From assembly GCF_005144585.1 (NCBI RefSeq), contig NZ_SSMQ01000034.1:1-64000 (forward strand): a stretch of DNA of 64,000 nt, read 5' to 3'. The stretch comes from Polyangium fumosum. GTDB taxonomy: Bacteria > Myxococcota_A > Polyangia > Polyangiales > Polyangiaceae. Position 1 is the stretch's first letter, and each line of letters opens with the position of its first letter. The translations under genes were made by a program, and so were the position numbers. A model generated the notes under the pieces. The model was not told the origin of the DNA. It saw only the letters and a program-made list of their open reading frames with translations, and ran no database searches. Below are positions 43,151 through 52,566 of the stretch, in pieces.

Positions 43151-43722
43151 TCCGGGAAGACGCGCGTCCGCAGATATTCTGCCACCTGCGCGCCCAGCAT
43201 CTCGCCGGCGCTGCGCAGACGGCCGCCGCTCGATGGGTTCGTCATCGTGGCGGGCACGACGGCGCGAAACTGAAGCACGTCGAGGCGCTGGGGCCCCGGC
43301 CCCCAGATCTCCAGCGTCATCCGCACCTCCGAGGGACGCGCCGCGACGTAGGCGTAAAACCCCGGCTCGATGAAGGTGACCACCGGCCGCACCACGAACG
43401 GGCTCGGCGCGGGCGCGGACACGAACTGGACCTCGGGCAGCTCCTCGGCGAGCTCCCGGCCGAATTCACCGGCGAACGCACGCTTGTCCTCGTCCCAGCT
43501 CGCCTGCTGATCGCCGTCCTTCGACGCCTGGTACTCCGCCTCGCTCTTTTCGCCGATCTGGACCCCTTCGAAGTGCACGGGCTCCACTGCGAAGCTGCGC
43601 TGGTTCACGAACGGATTCGGCACGGCCTTGGCCACCACATGCCAGGACGGCCCACACGCGACCGTGAAGAGCGACAGAAGACACGCCAAAACCCACGGAC
43701 GCGCCGAGATGATCGCGTTCAT
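43147..43722 (-). CDS. Small lipoprotein of unknown function
   Basis: 191 aa from ATG 43722 with GGGGGTT about 7 nt upstream. MNAIISARPWVLACLLSLFT ends in lipobox TVAC. The mature part reads PSWHVVAKAVPNPFVNQRSF ... AVEPVHFEGVQIGEKSEAEY ... FGRELAEELPEVQFVSAPAP, then strands VRPVVTFIEPGFYAYVAARP and a closing helix (LGAQVAEYLRTRVF). The shape resembles DUF4136/LptE-like small envelope proteins, without a firm match. The far longer frame reading through the next gene is antisense and false. Confidence 0.83.
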   Translation of the reverse strand: MNAIISARPWVLACLLSLFTVACGPSWHVVAKAVPNPFVNQRSFAVEPVHFEGVQIGEKSEAEYQASKDGDQQASWDEDKRAFAGEFGRELAEELPEVQFVSAPAPSPFVVRPVVTFIEPGFYAYVAARPSEVRMTLEIWGPGPQRLDVLQFRAVVPATMTNPSSGGRLRSAGEMLGAQVAEYLRTRVFPD

Positions 43723-43773
43723 GCCAGAACCCCCGTATCCGCTTTCGCGACGGTCGATTAGTATCACTCCGCC

Positions 43774-46473
43774 ATGGAGGTCGTCACGGTTTGTCCCTTC
43801 CGGGTCGCGTCGCTGCTCTGGCAGCCACGACGCGGCGGGTGGGTCCTCACGGTCGTCTGCAAGGCCACGTACGACCTCGCGCCCGTCCAGTCGCGCCTCG
43901 CCGCGAACCAGGACGATCCGAACGAGGACGACAACCACTGGAACGACGATCCCGCACGCAGCGTGTACTCGCCGAGTGATCTCGTTCCGTTCAAGGTGCG
44001 CGCCGACGTGATCCTCGTGGGCAACGCGTTCGCCCCGCGCGGCGAAGCGTCCCGGTCGATCGTCTCGCGCCTCGTCGTCGGCGGCGTCGACAAGTCGATC
44101 GAAGCGTTCGGCGAGCGCGTATACGGCCCGGACGGCGCCGTGCGCGAGACGAGCCGCGTGACGAAGGTGCCGCTGCGCTACGAGCGCGCGACGGGAGGTC
44201 CAGACACGCTGAACCCGGTGGGCATCCGGCCCGACGCGCAGCCCGACGCGTACGGCGTCTCCCCCGTGCCGAACTTGCAGCCGCCGGGGATGCTCGTGCA
44301 GAGCCGCGCAGACGTGATCCCCCCGATCGGGTACGGCCCGATCGCGCCGACGTGGCCGGGCCGCATGGAAGCGCTCGGCGCGCACGCGTCGTCGTTCTCG
44401 CAGCAAATCGTCCGTGAGCAGCCGGTGCCCGACGACATCGATCCTGCGTACTTCGACTGCGCCCCGCGTGATCAGCAGCTCGAAGAGCTGCGCGACAACG
44501 AGCGCATCGTGCTCGAGAACCTGCACCCGCAGCACCCGCGGCTCGTGACGAGCCTGCCGGGGCTGCATCCGCGCGCCTTCGTGGTTCGGCCCGGCGGGAC
44601 CCCGCAGGACCTCACGATGAAGTGCGACACGCTCTGGATCGACACGGACCGGGCGCAATGCACGCTGACGTGGCGCGCGCAGATCGGGCTCGACAGGCCG
44701 CATGGCCTCGGCCGCGTGGTGGTCGCGATGGAGGAGCCGGGACAGCGGCTCACGTGGGCCGACGTCGAGCGTCTGCTCGTCGCGAGCGGGCAAGCCGGCG
44801 AGCCGCTCCCGGAGGCCCCGGCCGAAGCCCCCACGCGGTCCACGCCGCCCCCGAGCAAACCACTTCGCCCTGCGACCGTGCCGTTTTTGCGGCCCGACGT
44901 GGCGGGGGATGTCCCGGCCAAACCGCCTTCGCCCTCGCCTGCGGTCTCCGCGCTCAGCCAGATGAGCGCGCCGCGCGCGGAGAACGCGTTGCCGCAGCCC
45001 CGCGTCGCGCCCACGGCGAGCGGCCTGCCGTTCATCGCGGCGAAAAACGTGGGGCCCGCCGGGGGCGCGCCGCAACCGCTGGCCGATCGTCCGCAACCTG
45101 GAGACGCCGCGCCGCCGTGGCTCTCGGCCGCGCGCCAATCGTCGTCCCCCAGCGTCCCCTCGCCGGCCGTGCCCAACGCGACGCCGTTCGCCCCCGCGGC
45201 CGCGCAACCCCAGCCGCCGCCCGCGACGCCGTTCGCCCCTCCCGCCGCGCAACCCTCCGCGCCGCCGCCTCCGCCGCTGCCCGCGCGCGTCCCGCAGGCC
45301 CCGCCCTCGCCGAGCCCCTCGCCGCTCGACAGCCCGTGGGCAAACCCGTCCGCGCGCGCCGGCGGAAACGAGAACCTCCCCGCGCCGACCGTGGGCAGCA
45401 TGGCCGCGGGTTTGTCCCCGCCGAGCCCGATCGCCCCCACGGCGACCGCGATGGCCGCCGCGGGCCTCGCCGGTGCGGCCGCCGTCGCCGCGTTCTCCAG
45501 CGCCTCGCAGGCCGCGCCCCCGCCGCCCGTCGCCGTCGCGAACGCCGCGACCGTCGGCGCCGCCGCAGCCTCGAACGCCGCCGCCGCCGCGGGCCCATGG
45601 TCGACGCCGAGCGACAGCTCGTCCTCGCCCTCCCCTGCCGTCTCGCCGCGGCCGTACACCCACCGCGGCCCTTCGCGCGACGTCGTCGACCTCATCTGGT
45701 ACGACCCGAAAGCCGCGCCGAAGATGCGCGAGCACCCGAGCTGGAAGCTCCTGCTCGACAAGAAGCCCGAGCCACGCGACCTCGACTTCGACGACGAGCC
45801 GCCGCCCGAGGAGCCGCCCGACGTGCGGGATCGCAAGGACGTTTTCGCCGTGCTCACGCGCGGCGCGACCACCGACGCCGAGGGCATCCAGGAGGCCATC
45901 GGTGATGCGGTCGCCGACGACGGCACCTTCACGCCGCCGCTCGTGCTCGTCTCGGCCGAGCTCACGTTCCCGTTCGACGAACTCGAGACGCTGAAGGCCA
46001 CGGTCACGGCGGTCTCGCCGCTCATCGCGGGCGACAAGAAGCTCAAGGAGACCGTGGACACGGTGAACGAGCTGCTCAAGACGCCGTGGCTGTCGAGCTC
46101 GAGCGGCGTCGCCGAGCGGCTCACGCAGCAGGTGAAGGACGCCTTCGCGCAGGGCAACCGCATGCTGCCGCCGAGCTACCTGGAGACGCACACCGAGCGG
46201 ATGCTGCTCGAACAACGGCACTACCAGAAACGCACGGTCTTCGGGGAGCCCTGGATCCGCAGCGTCCTCGTGCCCGCGGGCTCGCAGTCGCTGATGCCCG
46301 CCTACCTGCCCGAGAGCCTCACGAAGAAGCTGCCGATGTTCCAGCGCTTCAAGGCGCGCATCGTCGCCGAGGCGCACATGCAGCAGGACGAGTACGAGAA
46401 CCATCCGGCCGCGCTCAAGGTCGTCGCCCTCGGACGCGTCGTCAGCCTGCAACGACGCGGCTTCATGCGCTGA
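43774..46473 (+). CDS. DUF2169 protein with long Pro-rich linker and C-terminal domain
   Basis: 899 aa. Residues 1-335 are a DUF2169 domain: FRVASLLWQPRRGGWVLTVV, KATYDLAP, VPLRYERATGGPDTLNPVGI and NLQPPGMLVQSRADVIPPIG. DUF2169 proteins act as adaptors that load toxins onto type VI secretion spikes. Residues about 345-620 are a Pro/Ala-rich linker. The C-terminal part (about 630-899) is folded: HRGPSRDVVDLIWYDPKAAP, then AVLTRGATTDAEGIQEAIGD and LEDNAA-free helical segments ending VALGRVVSLQRRGFMR. The paralogue at 58792 shares the first and the LIWYD-type third part less clearly. No VgrG lies beside it. Confidence 0.87.
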   Translation: MEVVTVCPFRVASLLWQPRRGGWVLTVVCKATYDLAPVQSRLAANQDDPNEDDNHWNDDPARSVYSPSDLVPFKVRADVILVGNAFAPRGEASRSIVSRLVVGGVDKSIEAFGERVYGPDGAVRETSRVTKVPLRYERATGGPDTLNPVGIRPDAQPDAYGVSPVPNLQPPGMLVQSRADVIPPIGYGPIAPTWPGRMEALGAHASSFSQQIVREQPVPDDIDPAYFDCAPRDQQLEELRDNERIVLENLHPQHPRLVTSLPGLHPRAFVVRPGGTPQDLTMKCDTLWIDTDRAQCTLTWRAQIGLDRPHGLGRVVVAMEEPGQRLTWADVERLLVASGQAGEPLPEAPAEAPTRSTPPPSKPLRPATVPFLRPDVAGDVPAKPPSPSPAVSALSQMSAPRAENALPQPRVAPTASGLPFIAAKNVGPAGGAPQPLADRPQPGDAAPPWLSAARQSSSPSVPSPAVPNATPFAPAAAQPQPPPATPFAPPAAQPSAPPPPPLPARVPQAPPSPSPSPLDSPWANPSARAGGNENLPAPTVGSMAAGLSPPSPIAPTATAMAAAGLAGAAAVAAFSSASQAAPPPPVAVANAATVGAAAASNAAAAAGPWSTPSDSSSSPSPAVSPRPYTHRGPSRDVVDLIWYDPKAAPKMREHPSWKLLLDKKPEPRDLDFDDEPPPEEPPDVRDRKDVFAVLTRGATTDAEGIQEAIGDAVADDGTFTPPLVLVSAELTFPFDELETLKATVTAVSPLIAGDKKLKETVDTVNELLKTPWLSSSSGVAERLTQQVKDAFAQGNRMLPPSYLETHTERMLLEQRHYQKRTVFGEPWIRSVLVPAGSQSLMPAYLPESLTKKLPMFQRFKARIVAEAHMQQDEYENHPAALKVVALGRVVSLQRRGFMR

Positions 46474-46475
46474 CG

Positions 46476-47198
46476 TCAGAGCCGACCGGTGAGCGCGTCG
46501 AAGCGCAAGCGCCACACTTCCACGACGGCCTCCGCGAAGATCGAGCGGCTCATCTTGGAGTGGCCCGCGCGCCGATCGACGAACACGATCGGCACCTCGG
46601 TCACCCGCAGGCCTTTGCGCAGCGCGCGGTACGTCGTTTCGATCTGAAACGAATAGCCGTTCGAGCGCAGCGTCTCGATGTCGATCGCGCGCAAGGCGCG
46701 GCGCGTGAACGCCTTGAAGCCCGTCGTCAGGTCGCGGATCGGCACGCCGAGGAGGGTCCGCGCGTAGAGCGAGCCTCCCTTCGAGAGCACGTGCCGCCCC
46801 GGCCCCCATCCGAGGACGCCGCCGCCGGGCACGTTGCGCGAGCCGAGCACGACGTCCGCGCCCTCCTCGATCGCCCGCAGAAACGCGGGCAGGTACTTCG
46901 GATCGTGCGAGAGATCCGCGTCCATCTCCACGACGACGTCATAGCCGAGATCGAGCGCGCGCCGAAATGCGTCCACGTACGCCGTGCCGAGCCCGAGCTT
47001 GCCCGGTCGATGCAGCACGGTCGTGCGCGGGTCCTCGGCGGCGAGCGTGTCGGCGACGGCGCCCGTACCATCGGGCGAGGCATCGTCCACGACGAGAACG
47101 TGCGCCTCGGGGACGACCTCGAGCACCGAGCGCACGAAGCGCGGGAGGTTGTCACGCTCGTTGTAGGTCGGCGTGACGACGAGGATCCGCGGGGCCAT
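46476..47198 (-). CDS. Polyprenol-phosphate mannosyltransferase-like glycosyltransferase (GT2, Dpm1-type)
   Basis: 240 aa, usual length for the soluble Dpm1 type. PTYNERDNLPRFVRSVL and VVDDASPDGTGAVADTLA are the GT-A nucleotide-sugar motifs; EMDADLSHDP contains the metal-binding DAD; LGSRNVPGG, RDLTTGFKAFTRRAL and SYSFQIE-like NGYSFQIETTYRALRKGLRV follow as in dolichol/polyprenol-phosphate mannose synthases. It would move mannose from GDP-mannose to a lipid carrier at the cytosolic face of the membrane for cell-wall or protein glycosylation. No transmembrane helix. Convergent with the DUF2169 gene, 2 nt apart. Confidence 0.92.
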   Translation of the reverse strand: MAPRILVVTPTYNERDNLPRFVRSVLEVVPEAHVLVVDDASPDGTGAVADTLAAEDPRTTVLHRPGKLGLGTAYVDAFRRALDLGYDVVVEMDADLSHDPKYLPAFLRAIEEGADVVLGSRNVPGGGVLGWGPGRHVLSKGGSLYARTLLGVPIRDLTTGFKAFTRRALRAIDIETLRSNGYSFQIETTYRALRKGLRVTEVPIVFVDRRAGHSKMSRSIFAEAVVEVWRLRFDALTGRL

Positions 47199-47274
47199 TC
47201 GAGCTCGTGGGCTCCCCGACCGACGCGGGGGAGCGTGGGGTCATGTAGCAGAAAGGGAGCGTCAGCAGGAAGCC

Positions 47275-47303
47275 TTGTCGGCTCCGATTCTCGAAGTTAC
47301 GTT
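47275..47303 (+). promoter_or_regulatory. Sigma-70-type promoter of trxA
   Basis: TTGTCG (47275-47280), exactly 17 nt, TACGTT (47298-47303), about 75 nt before the thioredoxin ATG. Confidence 0.65.
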
Positions 47304-47378
47304 TCGTTGCCCTACCGGATCGTGCGGGTACCTGCAACAGGCGCCAATGGCCAACGGCCCGGCAGAGAACGAGGCACC

Positions 47379-47702
47379 ATGGCTAGCAAGAACGTCCGCA
47401 GCTTCAACGAGAAAAACTTCGAGCAAGAGGTCCTGCAGTCCGATGTGCCCGTGCTCGTGGATTTCACCGCCACGTGGTGCGGCCCCTGCAAGGCGCTCGC
47501 CCCGATCGTCGACAAGGTCGCCGACGAGTTCGAGGGCAAGGTGCGGGTCGGCAAGCTCGACATCGACGAGTCCCCGAACCTCGCCACGAAATACGGCGTC
47601 CGTAGTGTTCCGACCGTGATGATCTTCAAAGGCGGCGCGAAGGCCGACCAGCACGTGGGGCTGACGAACCGAGACAAGCTCGTCAAGCTCCTCGGCGTGT
47701 AA
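47379..47702 (+). CDS. trxA: Thioredoxin
   Basis: 107 aa, the standard thioredoxin length. The active site is VDFTATWCGPCKALAPIVDK (WCGPCK); the cis-Pro loop is VRSVPTVMIFKGG; FEGKVRVGKLDIDESPNLAT is the usual central strand region. GAGG is about 5 nt before ATG 47379. It is a cytosolic disulfide reductase for general redox balance. Transcribed alone, with its own promoter and a strong terminator. Confidence 0.97.
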   Translation: MASKNVRSFNEKNFEQEVLQSDVPVLVDFTATWCGPCKALAPIVDKVADEFEGKVRVGKLDIDESPNLATKYGVRSVPTVMIFKGGAKADQHVGLTNRDKLVKLLGV

Positions 47703-47731
47703 GACGAGCCACCAAAGTCGGCGGCCCCTAC

Positions 47732-47776
47732 GAGCGCGGCCCCTCGGAGCACGAGGGGTTCGCGCTCGCGTCTTTT
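47732..47776 (+). terminator. Strong rho-independent terminator after trxA
   Basis: Two stacked 7-bp stems: GAGCGCG/CGCGCTC outside and CCCCTCG/CGAGGGG inside, a 5-nt loop, then GCGTCTTTT. Confidence 0.88.
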
Positions 47777-47810
47777 CGCGCCTCCATTTTCCTCGTAGAG
47801 CTTGGCTCTC

Positions 47811-49760
47811 GTGGACGCCGAACTCCGACAAAGCCTGATCGGCCAGGTGCTTTCCGGCGCCCAGGGCGTCCGCTACGAGCTCGGCGAGCTCGTCGGCGAA
47901 GGCCGCTCCGGCTGGGTCTTCAAGACCACGAGCGAGGTCCTCGGCGCGACGACCGCCGTGAAGGTGTACCGGCCCGGGTTCGTCGACGGCGGCACAGCGC
48001 TCCTGCGGTTCGCCCGCGAGGCGAACGTCCTCTCCCGCTTGCTCGCCTCGCTCCCGGAGCGGCGCGGGCTCGCGCACGTGATCGATCACGGCACGATCGA
48101 GAGCCCGCGCGGCGCCTTGCCGTGCCTCGTCCGCGAGTACCTGCCGGGGCAGAACCTCGCGCGCGTGATCGCCGCGCACGGCGGCTTTGGGCTGCCCGCG
48201 GCGCGCACGCGGCGCGTCATGGGGCACGTGGCGCGGGCGCTCTTCGCCTTGCATGAAGCTGGCGGCGTGCATCGGGACCTGAAGCCCTCGCACGTGCTCA
48301 TCGCGCAGGAGCGCGGCCAGGAGACGGCCCGGATCACGGACGGCTTCGTCACGACCCTCGGCCCGCAAGATCCGCTCGACCCGCCGAACCTGCTCTACGA
48401 AGCGCCCGAGAGCTTCGGGCACCTCGCGGGCCCCATCGGGCCCGAGGCGGACGTGTACTCGTTCGCGGCCGTGCTCTACGAGCTGCTCTGCGGGACCGCC
48501 GCGTTCGCGCCGAAGCCGGGCGAAGCAAAGCCGAAAGCGCTCCTCCGCTTGATGACGGGCGATCGGCCGCAGCTCGGCCGCGTGCGCGCCACGTTGCCGG
48601 CGGAGCTCCGCGATCGCCCGGATCTCGTGGCTGCGCTCGATCGGGAGATCGGCCGCGCCACGAGCACGAATCCGATCCATCGGCACGGGTCGATCCGCGA
48701 GCTCTGGCTCGCGCTGGAGCCGCTCTTGCGCGAAGCCGTGCGGCCGACGGCGAGCGGCGGGAGCACACCGGAAGAGCCCGTGAGCTTCGACTCGGTCTTC
48801 CCGCGATCCAGCGAAGGCGCGCGCCTCGCCGCCGCGATGCCCATGCCGACGCCCTCGGCCGCGCCCGTCGCCGCGCCGATGCCCGTGTGGGAGCTGCTCG
48901 GCCCCGCGATCGCAGGCGAGCGCCTCCGCGCGGCGATGGTCGTCGAAGAGGGACGCGCGATCATGGCCCTCGGCACGCGAGGCCTCTACCGGCTCGTGCA
49001 CGGCGCGTGGTCCTTGGCGCCGCTGCCTGCGGGGATCGATGTGCGGGCCGTGCGAGGCCTGTCGCGGCTCCCGTCGGGCGAGGTCCTTCTCTTCGGCGAC
49101 GCGGGGCTCTGCGCGGCCCTCTCGCCGCGCGGCGGGCTGCGGCGGATCACGCTGCCGGAGCGCGAGCTCACGCTGCTCGCGGCGCACGCGGACGAGCGGG
49201 GGATCGTGCTCGTCGGCGAGCGCGCGTCGCGTCCGGGCGGCGTGGCGATCTTCCTGCCGAACGAAGGAGCACCAACGATGCTCGCCGCGCCGGACACGGC
49301 GCGCTTCGCGGGCGTGACGCGCACGAGCAGCGGGCATGGGATCGCGGTCGGCACGCAGGGGACGCTCGTGGAGATCAGCGAGCGCGGCGCGCGCGACGTG
49401 CCCTGGGGACGAACGGGGCACCTCTACGCGATCGCGGCGGGACCGGGCGGCGTCGCGTATGCCGTGGGCAGCGGGGGACATGCGCTCCGCGTCGAGCCGG
49501 CGCACGGCGGCGCGGTGGCGACGCTGGAGAGCGTGCAGACGACGCGGGATCTCGTGGGTGTCGCGGTCGATCCGACGACGGGCGGCGCGTGGGCCGTGGG
49601 CGCGGATGCGCGCCTGCTCGAACGGCAGGAGGGCGGGTGGATCCGCGTCCCGCTCGATCCCTCGGTCACGAGCGCGCTCTTGCTCGTCTGGCCCCGCACG
49701 CCGCGGATCACCGTGGTCGCGGAGGACGGATCGGCGCTCTGTTGTTACGCGGGGCGCTGA
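47811..49760 (+). CDS. Ser/Thr kinase-like protein with C-terminal propeller-like domain
   Basis: 649 aa from GTG 47811; TTG 47802 is an alternative in-frame start. Kinase domain about 20-300: LVGEGRSGWVFK (glycine loop), TTAVKVY (Lys), VHRDLKPSHVLIAQ (catalytic loop), LYEAPESF (APE). The activation-segment motif is DGF (ARITDGFVTTLG) where DFG is expected; the metal-binding Asp is kept, so activity is possible but uncertain. After a linker, residues about 370-649 contain WD/BNR-like repeats (VEEGRAIMALGTRGLYRLVH, LPSGEVLLFGDAGLCAALSP, AGVTRTSSGHGIAVGTQGTL), likely a beta-propeller. No membrane segment. Confidence 0.87.
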   Translation: MDAELRQSLIGQVLSGAQGVRYELGELVGEGRSGWVFKTTSEVLGATTAVKVYRPGFVDGGTALLRFAREANVLSRLLASLPERRGLAHVIDHGTIESPRGALPCLVREYLPGQNLARVIAAHGGFGLPAARTRRVMGHVARALFALHEAGGVHRDLKPSHVLIAQERGQETARITDGFVTTLGPQDPLDPPNLLYEAPESFGHLAGPIGPEADVYSFAAVLYELLCGTAAFAPKPGEAKPKALLRLMTGDRPQLGRVRATLPAELRDRPDLVAALDREIGRATSTNPIHRHGSIRELWLALEPLLREAVRPTASGGSTPEEPVSFDSVFPRSSEGARLAAAMPMPTPSAAPVAAPMPVWELLGPAIAGERLRAAMVVEEGRAIMALGTRGLYRLVHGAWSLAPLPAGIDVRAVRGLSRLPSGEVLLFGDAGLCAALSPRGGLRRITLPERELTLLAAHADERGIVLVGERASRPGGVAIFLPNEGAPTMLAAPDTARFAGVTRTSSGHGIAVGTQGTLVEISERGARDVPWGRTGHLYAIAAGPGGVAYAVGSGGHALRVEPAHGGAVATLESVQTTRDLVGVAVDPTTGGAWAVGADARLLERQEGGWIRVPLDPSVTSALLLVWPRTPRITVVAEDGSALCCYAGR

Positions 49761-49776
49761 GCGAAGCGCGCTTTTT
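49754..49776 (+). terminator. Terminator of the kinase gene
   Basis: GCGCT-GAGCGA-AGCGC, overlapping the stop codon, followed by GCTTTTT. Confidence 0.65.
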
Positions 49777-49784
49777 CGAGAAGG

Positions 49785-49803
49785 AGCCTCTTGTCAAGAG
49801 GCT
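49785..49803 (-). terminator. Terminator of the convergent metalloprotease gene
   Basis: AGCCTCTT-GAC-AAGAGGCT as read on the minus strand: a perfect 8-bp stem with a 3-nt loop, 6 nt after the stop at 49809, followed by CCTTCTCG. Confidence 0.6.
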
Positions 49804-49808
49804 TGTCG

Positions 49809-51650
49809 TTATCGACAGAGATTCGTCGTCCAGATCCCCTTGCGGAAATCGAACGCGACGAAGTCCGCCTTGCCGTCGCCGTCCATGTCGCCCGCGGCGC
49901 CCTGGGCCTGGTCCTCGAAGCCGGGGAACCAGATTCCCTGGCCGAGGCCGCCGGCGGCTCCATATCCTTCCGCGAAGCTCGTTCCGGTCGAGAGGTGGAC
50001 GGACCAGCCGGCGATCCGATGAAGGTAACGAATCGCGTCGGCCTTCCCGTCCGCGTCGATGTCCGCGAAGATCATATCGACATCTTTGGTCCTGCCTTGC
50101 CGTTCGAACCACGACGTGGGCGGCTCGAACGAGCTGCCGGTCGAGCGTGCCACGTGCAAGAGATGCTTCGGCGTCCACATGTCGTCGTCGGTGAAGCTGA
50201 TGGCGTCGGCCTTGCCATCGCCGTCCACGTCGGCCACGTATTGGCCTGCCGAGCCCGCGCCAAACCCTTCGATCCAGGGCACGGGCGTCGAGAAGGAGGT
50301 CCCCGTCGACAGCGCCACGGACCATCGCCCCGTCGCGTCGTCGAACGAGATTGCGTCGACCCTCTTGTCGCCGTTCACATCGGCGGCGAGCGGCCGCCGG
50401 TAGGGGTAGCCGCCCGGGAGATTCTCGACCCAGATCGAAGGCTCGGCGAACGACGTCCCCGTCGAGCGCGCCACGGACCAGGTGCCCTCCTCCGTGACGG
50501 CGATGGCGTCCGCTTTCCCGTCTCCGTCCACGTCTCCGACCGCGCCGTCTGCGAAGCGGCCGTGTTCCACGCTCCATACCGAGCCTTCGTCGAACGAGGC
50601 GCCATTCGAAAGCGCGACCTCCCAGGTGACGGGCGCGTCGTCGACGTAATGAAGGATGGCGTCGGCCTTCTTGTCGCCGTCCACATCGGCGATGTGCCAG
50701 CTCTTGTAGCCGCCATTGAAACTCGAGGCCCAATCCCAATCCACGCCGAAGCTCTCGGACCACCGGTTGTTGCACCGCGCGCCCGGGTGCAGCTTCTCGA
50801 CGTCGCACCGGATGAGGACCGCCTGCCCGGCGGAGAAGTGGCTCCGGCATCCGTGATAATAGGACATGAAGTTGCGGACGTCGGGCGTCGATCCGTCGGC
50901 GCAATCCACGGCGCACGAATTCGGGTCCACCGTACACTGACCTGGAAGCGCGCCGCTCGCGCATGAGAGGAGCGAGGCGCCGACGGGCCCCGGATCGTAC
51001 GGCGTGTCCGCGACGAGGTCCTCGTTGAGCGCCAGATTTTCGGGGTAATCGGCGTGCTCATAACACTCGTGCGTGTGGCTCAGGCCGAGGACGTGGCCGA
51101 GCTCGTGCGTCAGCGTCTCTGGGTCCGAGAAGTTGCCGTTGAGATCGCCGAACATCGCATAGGAGGTGTAGACGGTCATCATCGCGCCGCAATGATTCCC
51201 TTTGCCGCCGTACTTGTTGCCGTTCCCGAAGTCGATCGTGTTCACGTAGAGGATCGGGATCGCGTCGTCGGAGAGCGAGCTCAGATCGCCCCCGCAGAGG
51301 GGGCTCGCGCCGTACGGGATGTCGTAGAGCGCGTCGTCCGGGGGGAGCGCCTCCACGTCCACCAGCAGGAACTGAACGTTGGCCGACGCGAAATGCGCGT
51401 TGAGGGTGACCATGTCGAACAGGGGCCGGGAGATCGGGACGGCGAGCTCGCCGGCCGCGTTCGTGGCGATCCGCGCGCGGACGCGTAACGTCTTCGGCCC
51501 CGTGGACTGGTCGCCCAGGATGTCGCGCACCGCGGGGTTCGAGCAATCGTCGGGCAGAGGCTTCTTCGGGGCGTCGGGGAAAGGGCCGGAGCCACACGCG
51601 GAGACGAGCACCATTGCGGGACCAAGGAGAAGAATCGCGCGTTTGAGCAT
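49809..51650 (-). CDS. M43-like zinc metalloprotease lipoprotein with FG-GAP/VCBS repeats
   Basis: 613 aa. Lipobox VSAC at about residue 19. The protease domain (about 60-285) has ETLTHELGHVLGLSHTHECY, an HExxHxxGxxH metzincin motif, and the Met-turn VRNFMSYYHGC; Cys pairs and the length between motifs fit M43 pappalysin/cytophagalysin-type enzymes. Residues about 300-613 contain six repeats with DxDGDGKAD cores (ADVDGDKKADAI, GDVDGDGKADAI, ADVNGDKRVDAI ...), an FG-GAP/VCBS beta-propeller that binds calcium. A surface-anchored secreted protease, plausible for predation or matrix processing. No Shine-Dalgarno seen. Confidence 0.93.
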   Translation of the reverse strand: MLKRAILLLGPAMVLVSACGSGPFPDAPKKPLPDDCSNPAVRDILGDQSTGPKTLRVRARIATNAAGELAVPISRPLFDMVTLNAHFASANVQFLLVDVEALPPDDALYDIPYGASPLCGGDLSSLSDDAIPILYVNTIDFGNGNKYGGKGNHCGAMMTVYTSYAMFGDLNGNFSDPETLTHELGHVLGLSHTHECYEHADYPENLALNEDLVADTPYDPGPVGASLLSCASGALPGQCTVDPNSCAVDCADGSTPDVRNFMSYYHGCRSHFSAGQAVLIRCDVEKLHPGARCNNRWSESFGVDWDWASSFNGGYKSWHIADVDGDKKADAILHYVDDAPVTWEVALSNGASFDEGSVWSVEHGRFADGAVGDVDGDGKADAIAVTEEGTWSVARSTGTSFAEPSIWVENLPGGYPYRRPLAADVNGDKRVDAISFDDATGRWSVALSTGTSFSTPVPWIEGFGAGSAGQYVADVDGDGKADAISFTDDDMWTPKHLLHVARSTGSSFEPPTSWFERQGRTKDVDMIFADIDADGKADAIRYLHRIAGWSVHLSTGTSFAEGYGAAGGLGQGIWFPGFEDQAQGAAGDMDGDGKADFVAFDFRKGIWTTNLCR

Positions 51651-51792
51651 GGTCGCGACAGTCTACCGGAGGGGCCGGCGGCACGGAATGCGCGTCCTTC
51701 CCGGGGAAGATCGCCCCTCGCCCCGGGAAACACCCTTCCACCTCACAACCGCCCGCGCCTCGCCCGCGGCGCCTCGGGCCCTCCCCGCTCCT

Positions 51793-52566
51793 TCAGCCCC
51801 CTTGCCCTGCGGAGCTGCCTTCCTCCCCGCTCGTGGACTCCTCCGGCTCGGCCACACGCCCTGGCTTCCGCCCCGAAGGACGCACCTGGCGCGCGAATGT
51901 GTCCTCCTCGGCCAGCCGCAAGAGCCCCGACAGACACCCCGCGGAGCGCGCGAAGACGTCGTCGTTCCGATCCATTGCCGTCGCCTTCGCGTCGCTCGCG
52001 GCCTGCGCCTCGCGCGCCTCGCGCGCCACGTCGGAGAGCGCTTGCTCCAGCGTCGCGATGGGCTTCGTCAGGTCCGCGACCCACGCCGCCGGTTCGATCG
52101 TCACTCCCTTCCGCCGCGGCTTCGGCCATGCGCTCGCGGGCCGCCCGAGCTCGTCGACGAGCCGCTTCGCCTTCGCGAGGATCGCCTTCGGCTCGACCTC
52201 CGTTTTCCCATCGAGCCCGAGCTCACGCAGGATCCCCGCGCCATAGGCCGCTTCGAGGGTGCTGCGGATCTCCACGATCTCGCTCGTCAGCCTCGCCGCC
52301 GCTTCGTCGCGTCGCTCGCGGGGCCCGGCGTCGTCGGAGAGCTCCTTGTCGTAGGCGTCGCTCTTCTCCACGAGCGTTGCATTCGTCGCGCGCAGCCGCC
52401 TCGCGATGAGCAGCCCGAGGAGGCCGACGTCGGGGAGGACCTCGCCCGGCCTCAGGTGCTCCGCGAAGAGCGCCTCGAACCTCTGCTGCAAGCGCGCCGC
52501 GTGGGTATCCGCCGCCGATGCGACGAACACGACCGCGCCTTGCCGATCGGTAACCTGCTTTGCCAT
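51793..52566 (-). CDS. Coiled-coil/helical hypothetical protein
   Basis: 257 aa. GAGGAGG 5 nt before the ATG. Entirely helical in appearance: LQQRFEALFAEHLRPGEVLP, LIARRLRATNATLVEKSDAY, RRDEAAARLTSEIVEIRSTL, PIATLEQALSDVAREAREAQ. The end is charged and Gly/Ser-rich. No family recognised. It is divergent from the secretion-cargo genes that start at 52780 and might be unrelated to them. Confidence 0.82.
   Translation of the reverse strand: MAKQVTDRQGAVVFVASAADTHAARLQQRFEALFAEHLRPGEVLPDVGLLGLLIARRLRATNATLVEKSDAYDKELSDDAGPRERRDEAAARLTSEIVEIRSTLEAAYGAGILRELGLDGKTEVEPKAILAKAKRLVDELGRPASAWPKPRRKGVTIEPAAWVADLTKPIATLEQALSDVAREAREAQAASDAKATAMDRNDDVFARSAGCLSGLLRLAEEDTFARQVRPSGRKPGRVAEPEESTSGEEGSSAGQGG

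Noticed and set aside
43723-46809. Minus-strand extension giving a 1220-residue frame
   Set aside because: Antisense to the DUF2169 gene; composition is Arg-rich shadow. The true gene starts at 43722 with a lipoprotein signal.
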